Assembly (NCBI GenBank): GCA_963697525.1
Contig: OY969087.1
Location: 2,170,001-2,234,000, forward strand
DNA: 64,000 bases
Reading direction: 5' to 3'
DNA from: Bradymonas sp963697525
GTDB lineage: Bacteria; Myxococcota_A; Bradymonadia; Bradymonadales; Bradymonadaceae
Below the pieces are notes generated by a model. That model was given only the letters and a program-made list of their open reading frames with translations, was not told the origin of the DNA and made no database searches. Positions 1 through 8,814 of this stretch are shown here, in pieces. Made by a program: the position numbers and the translations under genes. Position 1 is the stretch's first letter; the number at the start of each line of letters is the position of its first letter.

Positions 1-1
1 C

Positions 2-286
2 GAGCGGCTCCACCGCCTCGCGCTGCGCGACTACCAGCGGCTGCAGGCGGTGTTTGCCGAGGAGCGACGCACGCTCCAGGACGGTCTTTTGGCGTCGGGG
101 CACACCCTCGAGGCCAGTCGACGCGCCTTCGCCGACCACCGCGCGGCCATCGTCACCCGCAAGGCCCTGCTGCGCTGGACCGAACGGGTCGAGCGCGGCG
201 GCGCTGACGCCGTTTCAGATGTTTTGGAACTATCACGACGTGTTGGATGCAGAGCCAAATTGCCAGGATTCCACGGGAGGTGGACG
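2..286 (+). CDS. C-terminal fragment of an unidentified upstream gene (partial)
   Basis: The reading frame is open from the window edge, with strong G/C third positions up to about position 205. It encodes an Arg/Glu/Leu-rich, probably helical or coiled-coil segment. From about 205 to 286 codon usage becomes AT-richer and looks intergenic, yet no stop codon appears in this frame before the acylphosphatase start at 287, with which it is in frame. The true gene may end by a frameshift (a TGA lies at about 205-207 in the +2 frame), or the two may be read as one protein. No family is recognised. Confidence 0.35.
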
Positions 287-571
287 ATGATCGTCGAGCG
301 AAAACGCGCACAGATCAGGATTGCCGGCAAAGTCCAGGGGGTATTTTTCCGAGCGTCGACCCGCGAACAGGCGCGCGCCCGGGGGCTGGCCGGCTGGGTC
401 AAGAATATGCCCGACGGCACCGTCGAGGCGGTGCTCGAGGGGCCGGCTGAGGATGTCGAGGAGGTCGTCGAGTGGGCGCACGAGGGGCCCAGGGCCGCCC
501 GCGTGGACACCATCGACGTGGACTGGCTGGAGCCGCAGGGAGACGTTCAGACGTTCGAAGTCAGGCGATAA
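287..571 (+). CDS. acyP: Acylphosphatase
   Basis: This 94-residue protein would hydrolyse carboxyl-phosphate bonds of small acyl phosphates in the cytoplasm. The signature GKVQGVFFRAST (about residues 12-23) holds the catalytic Arg, and GWVKNMPDGTVEAVLEG contains the catalytic Asn of the acylphosphatase fold. Length matches the family (about 90-100 residues). The ATG at 287 is chosen because GGGAGG lies 6 bases upstream and the family starts here, although the frame stays open further upstream. The hrpB start follows 4 bases after the stop, so the two are probably cotranscribed. Confidence 0.93.
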   Translation: MIVERKRAQIRIAGKVQGVFFRASTREQARARGLAGWVKNMPDGTVEAVLEGPAEDVEEVVEWAHEGPRAARVDTIDVDWLEPQGDVQTFEVRR

Positions 572-575
572 GCAC

Positions 576-3065
576 GTGTCAGGATTGCCGGTCGATGCCG
601 TTCACGGGGAGTTTGTCGAGGCGCTGAGCGCCGCACGCCCGGTGGTGATCACCGCGCCCACCGGCTCGGGCAAGTCCACGCGCATCCCGCTGTGGATGGC
701 CGACGCGCTCGACGGGCCGATCCTGGTGGTCGAGCCCCGGCGGGTCGCCTGCCGGTCGCTGGCCGGCTGGCTCAGCGAGCAGCGCGGCGAGCCGGTGGGC
801 CGCTCGATCGGCTACGCGGTGCGCTTTGACGAGCGCACAAGCGACCACACGCGGGTGGTGTTTGCGACCACCGGCGTGGCCCTGCGCATGCTGGGATCGT
901 CTGCTGATTGGCCCTTTGCGGGCGTGCTCATCGACGAGTTTCACGAGCGCAGTTGGCAGGTGGACCTGGTCTTGGCGGTGCTGCGTGCCCGGCGCCGCGC
1001 CGGCCGGAACATCCCGCTGGCGATCACGTCGGCGACCCTGGACGTCCACAAGCTCACCCGCACCCTCGACGCCTACGTGATCGAGGCCAGCGGGCGCACG
1101 TTTCCCGTGGACATCGGCCACACGTCCGAACCCAAAGCGCCGTCGGGTCGCGACCTGGACGCGCGCGTCGCCCAAGCCGTGCGCCGTGCCCTCGACGCCG
1201 ATCCCGACGGCGACGTGCTCGTTTTCTTGCCCGGCAAAGGCGAGATCGCCGACTGCCAGCGCGCGCTCGGCAACGTGGTCGAGACGCGCGGCGCCGAGGC
1301 CGTGGCGGTCCACGGCGGGCTTCCTCCCGACCAGATGAAGCAGGCGCTGGCGTCGTCGGCCGACAAGCGGCGGGTATACCTATCAACCAACGTCGCCGAG
1401 ACGTCGGTGACCCTGCCGGGGGTGACCACCGTCATCGACAGCGGGCTCGCCCGCATGCGCATCCATCGCGGCGGGCGCTCGGCGCTGGCGCTGGTCGCGA
1501 TCGCGCAGGACTCGATGGACCAGCGCGCCGGGCGCGCCGGGCGTGTGCGCCCCGGGCGGTGCATCCGGCTGTGGAGCGAGCGGTTTCGCCCGCCGTCGGT
1601 GACCTCCCCGGAGATCGAGCGCATCGAGCTCGACGACGTGCTGCTGCACGCGGCGGTGTGCGGCCTGGACGGCGAGGAACTCGATCGCGCGCCGTGGGTG
1701 ACCGAGCCGCCCGAATTCGCCGTCGACGGCGCCCGCGAGCGCCTGATCGGCGTGGGCGCGTTCGACCACGACGCGCGCCTGACCGACAAGGGCCGCCGGC
1801 TCGCCGAGCTTCCCGTCGACGGCCACGACGCGCGTATGCTCATCGGTGCCAGCGGCGACTTCGCCGGACTGGCCTGCGATCTGGTGGCGCTGTTGCAGCG
1901 CGGGCGCTCGTTGCAGCTATCGGCCGGCGGCCAGGACGTGCGCCAGGCGCGCGCCGAGTTATGCAAGGGGCTGGACAACGAGGTCTACGTCGAGATCGCC
2001 ATGCTTCGCCGCGGCCATCCTCGCCGGCACGCCCTACACGGCGCCGCGCTCGAAGAGACCCGCCAGGTCGCGCGCAGTCTGCGCGAACTCGCCGAGGCGC
2101 CGGTGGCCGATCCCACCGACGACCGCACGCAGTATCCCCCCACGGCGGCGTTCGCCGCGTACTTGCTCAAGCGTGTTCCAGAGACGGCGTTCGTGCTGCG
2201 CGACCGCGCTAAGAAGCGCCGCCACGGCGGCAAGCCCCGACCCGGCCGAAGCGAGCCGTGGGCCAACGGGCAGGTCGAGCTGAGCGTGTGGCCGTACCAG
2301 CCGCCGCGCCTGCAGCATGAAGACGAGCCCGACTACCCGCAGGCCGGGTTGGTGCTCGACCATTTTTGGATCGGCGACGGTGGCACGGGCGTGCGCGGCA
2401 CCGGACGGATGGTGCTCCCGTGTACCTACGACCAGCTCGCCGACGCCGGATTGGGCGACGAGACCATCGGCGAGGTCGAGCTTTACGGCGGGCGCTCACC
2501 GCGGGTCGTGGCGCGTGTCGAGCGCGAACTCGGAGGCGTCACGATCTCGTCGCGCCAGGAGCGGCTGACCGGCGTCGAGCTATGCGAGGCCGTCGCCGGT
2601 CTGACCCTGGCGGGACGTCTCTTCAAGGGCGCGGCCGACGCCGTGCGCGACGATCTGCATCTGTGGGGCGTGCTGGCCGCCTGGCCCGAGGAGGAGCGCA
2701 TGTGGGAGGCGACCGACCCGCCCGGTGCGCGGCTCTTTTTGGTGAACCGGCTGGCCACGCTGGGGCTGTCGACCTGCGACGAGCTCGCCCTGCTCGAACC
2801 CGACGACCTGCGACCCGACCTCGTCGACGAGCTCGGCGTTCCCCGCTACGAGATCGAACGCTACGCCGACGATTTCCCCCGCATGTGGGAGCATATGGGC
2901 TGCGAGTACGTCTGCCGGGTCCAACCGCAGGCGCGCAAGGTCATCCTGGAGCCGGCCAACAAGAAGGCCCGAAAGGCCAAAGATCCCAACGCGGCGGTGT
3001 TGCCGCGGTTTCGGGGCTTTTCGGTCTACTTCCGCAACGCCAGCCGGGTGGTGCCGATTCGTTAG
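576..3065 (+). CDS. hrpB: ATP-dependent helicase HrpB (DEAH-type)
   Basis: The product is an 829-residue cytoplasmic DExH-box helicase of the HrpB family, whose physiological substrate is poorly defined in bacteria. Walker A TAPTGSGKST is at residues 26-35, DEFHER (the HrpB variant of DEAH) near 119-124, a SATLD motif follows, and motif VI QRAGRAGR is near 315-322. A long HrpB-specific C-terminal region runs to the end. Length matches the family (about 810-840). The GTG at 576 is preferred: it lies just after the acylphosphatase stop and puts Walker A at the usual distance from the N-terminus. No strong Shine-Dalgarno is visible, so coupling to the upstream gene is likely. Confidence 0.93.
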   Translation: MSGLPVDAVHGEFVEALSAARPVVITAPTGSGKSTRIPLWMADALDGPILVVEPRRVACRSLAGWLSEQRGEPVGRSIGYAVRFDERTSDHTRVVFATTGVALRMLGSSADWPFAGVLIDEFHERSWQVDLVLAVLRARRRAGRNIPLAITSATLDVHKLTRTLDAYVIEASGRTFPVDIGHTSEPKAPSGRDLDARVAQAVRRALDADPDGDVLVFLPGKGEIADCQRALGNVVETRGAEAVAVHGGLPPDQMKQALASSADKRRVYLSTNVAETSVTLPGVTTVIDSGLARMRIHRGGRSALALVAIAQDSMDQRAGRAGRVRPGRCIRLWSERFRPPSVTSPEIERIELDDVLLHAAVCGLDGEELDRAPWVTEPPEFAVDGARERLIGVGAFDHDARLTDKGRRLAELPVDGHDARMLIGASGDFAGLACDLVALLQRGRSLQLSAGGQDVRQARAELCKGLDNEVYVEIAMLRRGHPRRHALHGAALEETRQVARSLRELAEAPVADPTDDRTQYPPTAAFAAYLLKRVPETAFVLRDRAKKRRHGGKPRPGRSEPWANGQVELSVWPYQPPRLQHEDEPDYPQAGLVLDHFWIGDGGTGVRGTGRMVLPCTYDQLADAGLGDETIGEVELYGGRSPRVVARVERELGGVTISSRQERLTGVELCEAVAGLTLAGRLFKGAADAVRDDLHLWGVLAAWPEEERMWEATDPPGARLFLVNRLATLGLSTCDELALLEPDDLRPDLVDELGVPRYEIERYADDFPRMWEHMGCEYVCRVQPQARKVILEPANKKARKAKDPNAAVLPRFRGFSVYFRNASRVVPIR

Positions 3066-3128
3066 GAACGACATGCGCCGAACAGCGTATCCACCGCAAA
3101 GGCGCAGAGGCGCAAAGTACTACAAACT

Positions 3129-3512
3129 TTAGGCGAGGCGGTTGAGGATGAGCCCCCAAAACTCGTTGTCGGCCGACCAGAAGCGCCAGCCCAGGTGGGC
3201 GCGGCAGCTCTGGCAGACGGCGACCTGCCAGGTGTAGCCGTCGAACCAGGTGAAGTCGTCGGACTCGGGGCCGAGGTGGCGGCAGCCCTGGGCTTCGGTG
3301 AAGCAGCCGATCTCGAAGAGAATGCCGGCGGGGTTGACGCAGGTGTGCTGGAACAGGCCGCCGACGCTGGTGCGGTGCTTGGTGTGGGTGATGGGGTGGC
3401 CGCAGGCGGCGCAGTCGAGCTCGCGGTCTTCTTCGTCGAGCTCCTCGGCGTCGGTCTGGGTGACCGGCGGGGCGGCGGTGACGGGTTCGTCGGTTTGGTC
3501 GAGTAATTCCAT
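3129..3512 (-). CDS. Cereblon-like CULT-domain protein (bacterial cereblon homologue)
   Basis: This 127-residue protein consists almost entirely of a CULT domain, the thalidomide-binding domain of eukaryotic cereblon. Zinc ligands are C34-x2-C37 and C100-x2-C103. The tri-Trp cage is W89, W95 and W109, with F111 following. The spacings equal those of human CRBN W380, W386, C391, C394, W400 and F402, and N60-P61 matches CRBN N351-P352. The first 30 residues are acidic and probably disordered. There is no signal peptide, so it is likely cytosolic. Single-domain bacterial homologues of this size are known (for example in Magnetospirillum). The natural ligand is unproven; cyclic imides from aged Asn/Gln termini or nucleoside-like rings are proposed in the literature. 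The neighbouring isoaspartyl peptidase gene is a suggestive but unproven link. Spacing to both neighbours argues for a single-gene unit. Confidence 0.92.
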   Translation of the reverse strand: MELLDQTDEPVTAAPPVTQTDAEELDEEDRELDCAACGHPITHTKHRTSVGGLFQHTCVNPAGILFEIGCFTEAQGCRHLGPESDDFTWFDGYTWQVAVCQSCRAHLGWRFWSADNEFWGLILNRLA

Positions 3513-3593
3513 GGTGGTTTCGTCGGGCCGGTTTAACTTCTAAGGTAATTTGGGAGCAGGAGCCGGTTCGGCAAACCCAGCGATGGATAGACC

Positions 3594-4559
3594 ATGACCC
3601 ACACACCCCGCCTCATCATCCACGGAGGCGCCGGCAGCGCCCTCGAAGATCCGTCACGCGGCGAGCGCATCCGCCGGGCGTTGGTGGCGGTGCTCAATCC
3701 AGTCTACGAGATGCTCGAAGGCGGCGCGACGGCGCGCGAGGCGGTGGTCGAGGGCTGTCGACGCCTGGAAGACGATCCCACCTTCAACGCCGGCACCGGC
3801 TCGGCGATCCAGTCCGACGGCCAGGTGCGCATGAGCGCGTCCCTGATGGACGGCGAGCGCCAGAGCTTCAGCGGGGTGATCAACGCGATGCGCCTGGCCC
3901 ATCCCATCGAGCTGGCCGACTTCCTGCAGGACGGGCGCGACCGAGTGCTCGCCGACTCCGGGGCCACCGAGTTGATGCGCGAGCTGGGCGTGCCGCTGCA
4001 CGACCCGGTGGTCGAGCGCCGTTTTCGGCGCTGGATTGGCGAGCGCGAGCGCGGCTTTGCTCGCGAGGCCGTTCATGTGGTGGCCGAGGATGATCGCGGC
4101 CCCGAGGATGATCACGGCCCCGAGGATGATCGCAGCAAGGGCACCATCGGCGTGGTCGCCTTCGACCAGCAAGGTCGGCTGTGCGCGGGCACCTCGACCG
4201 GAGGCCGGGGCTTCGAGCGCATTGGGCGCGTGAGCGATTCGGCGACCCCGGCGGGAAATTACGCCGACAAGCATTGTGCGGTGAGCGCCACGGGGATCGG
4301 CGAGCATATCATCGACGCCTGTCTCAGCGCGCGGATCTGCGTGCGTGTGGCCGACGGGATGAGCCTGCACCAGGCGATGGAGCGCTCGATGAAGGAGTGC
4401 GACGAGCGCGGCTTCAACCTGGGCGCCATCGCCATCGATCACAACGGCAACATCGGTTGGTGCAAGACCAGCGACATCCTGCTCGCCGCCTTCCGCGTCG
4501 GCGCCGACGTCTCCGACACCATCTCTCTTCCCCACGGTACGCTGGCCGACGTGCGATGA
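3594..4559 (+). CDS. Isoaspartyl peptidase / L-asparaginase (Ntn hydrolase, plant type)
   Basis: The product is a 321-residue precursor of the N-terminal-nucleophile family that cleaves isoaspartyl dipeptides or L-asparagine after self-processing. IHGGAGS lies at the N-terminus. NAGTGS is in the alpha part. The GTIGVVA segment places the nucleophile Thr at residue 184, so processing should give alpha (1-183) and beta (184-321) chains. The beta chain keeps GTSTGG. The alpha chain ends in three copies of an acidic EDD(R/H)GP unit directly before the cleavage site, which is unusual. No signal peptide is present, so it is cytosolic. It is divergent from the CULT gene with about 80 bp between starts. 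Confidence 0.92.
   Translation: MTHTPRLIIHGGAGSALEDPSRGERIRRALVAVLNPVYEMLEGGATAREAVVEGCRRLEDDPTFNAGTGSAIQSDGQVRMSASLMDGERQSFSGVINAMRLAHPIELADFLQDGRDRVLADSGATELMRELGVPLHDPVVERRFRRWIGERERGFAREAVHVVAEDDRGPEDDHGPEDDRSKGTIGVVAFDQQGRLCAGTSTGGRGFERIGRVSDSATPAGNYADKHCAVSATGIGEHIIDACLSARICVRVADGMSLHQAMERSMKECDERGFNLGAIAIDHNGNIGWCKTSDILLAAFRVGADVSDTISLPHGTLADVR
4086..4133 (+). repeat. 18-bp tandem repeat inside the isoaspartyl peptidase gene
   Basis: Two full units and one partial unit of GAGGATGATCNCGGCCCC encode the EDD(R/H)GP repeats just ahead of the nucleophile Thr. The array keeps frame and lies in the linker expected to be the tail of the alpha chain. Confidence 0.85.
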
Positions 4560-4787
4560 TCTCCAGAAATCGCACCTTTCCTTGAAATGATCCCTCGCGC
4601 CTCTTATTATAAAAGAAGCACTAATATTGCTGCATTTCAATGTCGATATGCAGTTTTTTAGGCGCCTTCCTCGCTCCTTCCGAAAACAGCGGTGAGGGGG
4701 GGACACACGTGGACCCGACCGTGTTGGTCGGGGCGTTCATCTATTTCAGCGGATGCGTATGTGCATCCCGGCCAGGAGGTATGCGGT

Positions 4788-5099
4788 ATGGCTTTCAAAC
4801 GAACCTTTTACTCGGCGGCATTTGCCAGCGGATTGACCACGACGGAGAAGCAGGCCTTCGTCGACAACACCTTCGACCGATGGGTGACCGACGGCATCGA
4901 CGGCGTCATCATCGCCGACGGTGGTTGCCCGGGTTGCTTCATTCTGGAGGGTGACTCCACCGCGGTCGATTCCGAGGTCACCACACTCAATGGCGCTCAG
5001 GAGTTGACCTCTCAGCAGGTCCTGCATACCGAGAAGTCGGGCTCGGCGCGCGGCTACGTGATCAGCCATATGGAGGGCGATCAGCGCGAGAAGAGCTGA
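4788..5099 (+). CDS. Small protein of unknown function
   Basis: The product is 103 residues with no recognised family. The ATG at 4788 is preferred over upstream options because AGGAGGT sits 7 bases before it. The protein lacks a signal peptide and membrane segment. It carries a GGCPGC motif (about residues 45-50) in a hydrophobic patch followed by acidic residues, which could bind a metal or form a disulfide. The C-terminus is charged. It stands alone between the peptidase gene and the convergent kinase gene, after a 228-bp AT-richer leader. Confidence 0.65.
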   Translation: MAFKRTFYSAAFASGLTTTEKQAFVDNTFDRWVTDGIDGVIIADGGCPGCFILEGDSTAVDSEVTTLNGAQELTSQQVLHTEKSGSARGYVISHMEGDQREKS

Positions 5100-5124
5100 C
5101 CTTTTATTGACCTGCCGGGGCGCG

Positions 5125-8100
5125 TCAGGACGTCGCGACCGTGATCTTCTGGCGCGCCTGGTCTGCGCGATCGTGCTCGCCGACTTTCTGCCACTGAGAC
5201 GCCGCAAAATCGAGGAGCCGCATGGCCTCTTCGCGCTGGCCGGCGCCCAGGCACATCTCGGCGGCGCGCTGGGCTGGCGCGGCCAGGTCGGCGTCGCACA
5301 CACCGGTGTCCTCGGTCACCTCCAGGACGAAGTCAAGCGCCTCCCTCATCGCTGACCACTCTTCATCGAAGGCCAGGCAGGGAAGTAGTACGCAGCGGGT
5401 GTAGGCGAGCATCACCCGCCGGGAGACGCGCTCGTAGGCCTTGCCAACCGCCTGCAATTCCACGCGCGCCTCGCGGTAGCGCGACTGCAGGACCAGCACG
5501 AGCCCGAGGTTCAGGCGTCCGAGGACCGAACGCATGGGATCGCAGTTGCGTGCCTCGCGATAGACGCGCTGATAGAGCGAGACGGCCTCGTCCAGATCGC
5601 CCTGACTGCGCATGAGATCGGCCAATACGACCAGCGCGTCGAACTTCGGCAGGGCATGACCGGCTCGGCGGTAGTGCTCCAGGGCCCTCTCCAGATGCTC
5701 GCGTGCCCGTTCGGGATCGTTCATTCGTGAGAAGACGATTCCGAGGGAGTAATGGGTGTCGGACAGCCAGGCATAGGTGCGCGGGCTATCGGGCGCCTTG
5801 TTGAAGACCTCCAGCGCCCGCGTCAGATGAGTGCGTGACTCGTCGATCCTTCCTCGCCGGATAAGGTTCGAGCCGAGAGACAAACAAAAATGGGCCCACA
5901 AGTCGGGGTCGCTGTCTTTGTCGACCAGGTCGGCGGCACGCATGAGGGCTGCGATGGCGTGATTGTAGTCGCCGAATGCCGAGTAAATGGTGCCCTGACG
6001 GGCCAGCGCGGCGGCTGCCAGGCTGGGGTCGTCGTCATGTTCGAGGGCCAACTCGACGGCCTCGTCGACGATGTCGCGGGCGTGAACGTCGCCGCGCAGC
6101 CCGAGGGCGAGTGCGCGGTCGAGCATATTCTCGATGCGCGGCTTACTTGCCGGCGCCGCGCCCATCTTGTCGAGCGCCTCCAGGCGCAGGTCGAGCGTGA
6201 GGAGGGCGGCGTCGAACTCCCGGCCGTTGCCGTGCTCGCGCGCGGCGATGAGCAGCGGGTCGATGGCGTCGGCGTAGCGGCCGGCGAGCATCCAGTGGCG
6301 CCCGAGGCGCTCGGCGACCGACGGATCGTCGCCGAATCTGTCGACGAGCATCGTGGCGCAGGTGGCGTGGTGGTCCGACCACCGGTCGGCGGCGCGGGCG
6401 CGCCGCTCGATGGTCTCGCACAGCATCCCATGCACGAAGCGGTAGCCCGACGGCGCGTCCTCGATGAGCCTGTGGGCCAGGAGCAAATCGACCGCCCGGG
6501 CCGGACAGTCGTAGCCGGCGATGTCACAGCAGGCGCGCCAACCCTGCTCGGCGACCTCCTGGCCGAGGGCGGCGGCGAGCTCGAGCGCCTCGAGGTCCTG
6601 CGCGTCGGCGTCGGCCAGGACCTTGTCCAGGCGGCTCGTCCACACCGCGAAGATGTCGTCGGGGATGAGCGCATCTTCGCCGTCGCTTAGAACAAAGCCC
6701 TCGCCGGCGGCCTCCAGGACGCCGCGGTCGACCCAGTCGCCCACCAGTTGGACGGCAAATAGCGGGTTGCCGCCGGTGCGCGCGGCGAGCTTTCGAGCCA
6801 GCGCCGGCTCCAGGTAAAGCAGCCGCTCGATGAGCTCGGCCTGCTCGTGGTCCGACAGCGGGGCGACGTTCATCTCGGTGAGCCCGTCGTGGCCAGCGAG
6901 CTTGTCGAGCTCTTGCTGGGCGAGCGGCTCGTCGACCAGCGCCTCGTCGCGGAGGGTGCCCACGAAGAGCACCGCCAGCTCGCGGGTGGCCTCGGAGACC
7001 AGGCAGTAGCGAAGAAACCCGAGCGCGTCGGCCGACCACTGCAGGTCGTCGAGGTGGACGACCACCGGGCGCTCGGCGGCCAGGTGCGACAGCGCGTGGG
7101 CGATCGCCGCGTAGCGCTGGGAGCGCTGGGCAAATTGGATCTCGGGCTGGCCGGCCTCGATGTCCTCATCGCTCGCCGGGGCGACGATCTCGGTGAGCGC
7201 CTGCCACTCGTAGGGGTCGTCGACGCCGCGGGCGCGCAGGCGCTGCTCGAAGCGCGCGAGGATCTCGGCGCGATCGAGACCATCGGTGCGAAAATAGCTG
7301 GCCAGCATGCGCCCAAGGCCATCGCCGCCGGCGGGGCCGGGGCTGTGGGAGGCGCGCAGGGTGGTGGCCGCGCCGGTCTCGTGAGCGCGCTCGGCGAGCC
7401 AGCCCGCCAGGCAGCTCTTGCCGGTGCCGGCGGGGCCGCGAAGCAACACCGCGCGCGGCCGGTGCATCTGGTTGACCTCGCACAGCTTGTGCCACAGCAC
7501 GTCGCGCTCGTCGGTGCGGCCCACCACGGGGATGTGGCGAAGCCCGTACAGCCCCAGGCCTGCGCCCAGAAGGCGCATCGAGGGGCGCCGGCCGACCAGG
7601 TGGTGCCACTCGAGGGGCACGGGCGGCTGGCAGGGCTCGAGGGCGCGAGCGTCGGGGCCGGCTTGCTGGGTGCTGGGCTTGACGTAGGGAAGCCCCGGGC
7701 CGGTGCTGCTTCGCGGCCGGGAGTCGTAGGCGCTGATGATGTCGTCGAAGGCCTTGAGGATGACCGTCTTGGAGCCGGCGTCGAACTTCAGCGCCGCTGC
7801 GGTGTTCTCCGGTGACGGTGCGTCGTCGACGGTGGGATCGTCCATCAGAAACAGCGCCCAGGCGGCGTCGGCGGCGTTGCGGTAGCGGTGCATGGGATTC
7901 TTCTGCATCAACCGGCGCACCCACGCCTCGAAGTCCTCGGGCACTGCGATGCGCGCATCGAGGGCGGGGATAGGCGCCTGCAGATGCTTCTGGGCGATCT
8001 GGACGATGGAGCGGCCCTCGAAGGGAGCGTGGCCGCAGACCATCTCGTAGGCCAGACACCCCAGCGCGTACAAATCGGTCCAGGCGCCGACGTCTCGCCA

Positions 8101-8715
8101 CTGGCCCTGCAACTGCTCGGGCGACATATAAGCGGGCGTGCCGCAGGCGGCGTTGGCGCCGTAGGCGCGCTGGTCGTCGCGCCCGATGACGAACGCGAGC
8201 CCGAAGTCAGTGAGCTTGACGCCGGTCCAGCCGGTGTCGTCGCCCAGCAGGATATTGGCGGGCTTGATGTCGCGGTGGACGACGCCGCGCGAGTGGGCGT
8301 GGGCGAGCGCGTCGAGCAGCGACAGCAGGATGGAGCGCACGTTTTTCCAGGCAAGCTGGCGCTGCAGGTCGGCCAGCGAGCCGCGCGGGCAGAGCTCCAT
8401 GGCCAGGTAAGGGCTGTCGGCCAGAAGCTCGCCAAAGGTCCCCTGCTCGACCTCGTCGGTGACGGTGCCGTAGTCGAAGACGCTGACGATGCCCGGATGG
8501 CTCAACCCGGCGACGGCGCGCACCTCCTGGTGGAATTGGCGCCGGTAGTGCTCGCGCCGGGCGCGCTGCTCGGTGATGACCTTGATGGCCGCGGGGATCT
8601 GCTGGTCGCGGTGGACCGCCCGCCACACCTGTCCCATGGCCCCCTTGCCCAGAAAAGAAACCAGGTCAAACGGGCCCAGCGAAGCGATGGGATGGTCGAC
8701 GCGGCGGGTGTTCAC
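5125..8715 (-). CDS. Ser/Thr protein kinase fused to AAA-type ATPase and TPR domain
   Basis: This 1196-residue multidomain protein is probably a cytoplasmic signal integrator. Residues about 15-280 are a eukaryotic-like kinase: glycine loop GKGAMGQV (23-30), Lys45, HRDIKPAN with H147 and D149, DFG with D170, and an APE-like PAYMSPE segment. After a linker, an orphan-regulator-type ATPase domain starts near 400. Its Walker A GPAGTGKS has Lys433, and VVHLDDLQW is the Walker B. The C-terminal third (about 850-1190) is helical TPR-like repeats. No membrane segment is present, unlike PknB kinases. All catalytic residues are intact. It is monocistronic and convergent with the small gene at 4788. 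Confidence 0.93.
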   Translation of the reverse strand: MNTRRVDHPIASLGPFDLVSFLGKGAMGQVWRAVHRDQQIPAAIKVITEQRARREHYRRQFHQEVRAVAGLSHPGIVSVFDYGTVTDEVEQGTFGELLADSPYLAMELCPRGSLADLQRQLAWKNVRSILLSLLDALAHAHSRGVVHRDIKPANILLGDDTGWTGVKLTDFGLAFVIGRDDQRAYGANAACGTPAYMSPEQLQGQWRDVGAWTDLYALGCLAYEMVCGHAPFEGRSIVQIAQKHLQAPIPALDARIAVPEDFEAWVRRLMQKNPMHRYRNAADAAWALFLMDDPTVDDAPSPENTAAALKFDAGSKTVILKAFDDIISAYDSRPRSSTGPGLPYVKPSTQQAGPDARALEPCQPPVPLEWHHLVGRRPSMRLLGAGLGLYGLRHIPVVGRTDERDVLWHKLCEVNQMHRPRAVLLRGPAGTGKSCLAGWLAERAHETGAATTLRASHSPGPAGGDGLGRMLASYFRTDGLDRAEILARFEQRLRARGVDDPYEWQALTEIVAPASDEDIEAGQPEIQFAQRSQRYAAIAHALSHLAAERPVVVHLDDLQWSADALGFLRYCLVSEATRELAVLFVGTLRDEALVDEPLAQQELDKLAGHDGLTEMNVAPLSDHEQAELIERLLYLEPALARKLAARTGGNPLFAVQLVGDWVDRGVLEAAGEGFVLSDGEDALIPDDIFAVWTSRLDKVLADADAQDLEALELAAALGQEVAEQGWRACCDIAGYDCPARAVDLLLAHRLIEDAPSGYRFVHGMLCETIERRARAADRWSDHHATCATMLVDRFGDDPSVAERLGRHWMLAGRYADAIDPLLIAAREHGNGREFDAALLTLDLRLEALDKMGAAPASKPRIENMLDRALALGLRGDVHARDIVDEAVELALEHDDDPSLAAAALARQGTIYSAFGDYNHAIAALMRAADLVDKDSDPDLWAHFCLSLGSNLIRRGRIDESRTHLTRALEVFNKAPDSPRTYAWLSDTHYSLGIVFSRMNDPERAREHLERALEHYRRAGHALPKFDALVVLADLMRSQGDLDEAVSLYQRVYREARNCDPMRSVLGRLNLGLVLVLQSRYREARVELQAVGKAYERVSRRVMLAYTRCVLLPCLAFDEEWSAMREALDFVLEVTEDTGVCDADLAAPAQRAAEMCLGAGQREEAMRLLDFAASQWQKVGEHDRADQARQKITVATS

Positions 8716-8814
8716 TGGCGGACATGTCGAGTAAAGTCAACGTGGCTGCAAGAATGATCGATTTGTGTAGATTTGCCAAGCCCGACAATGATGTGGCGCA
8801 TGGACGACAGCCGC

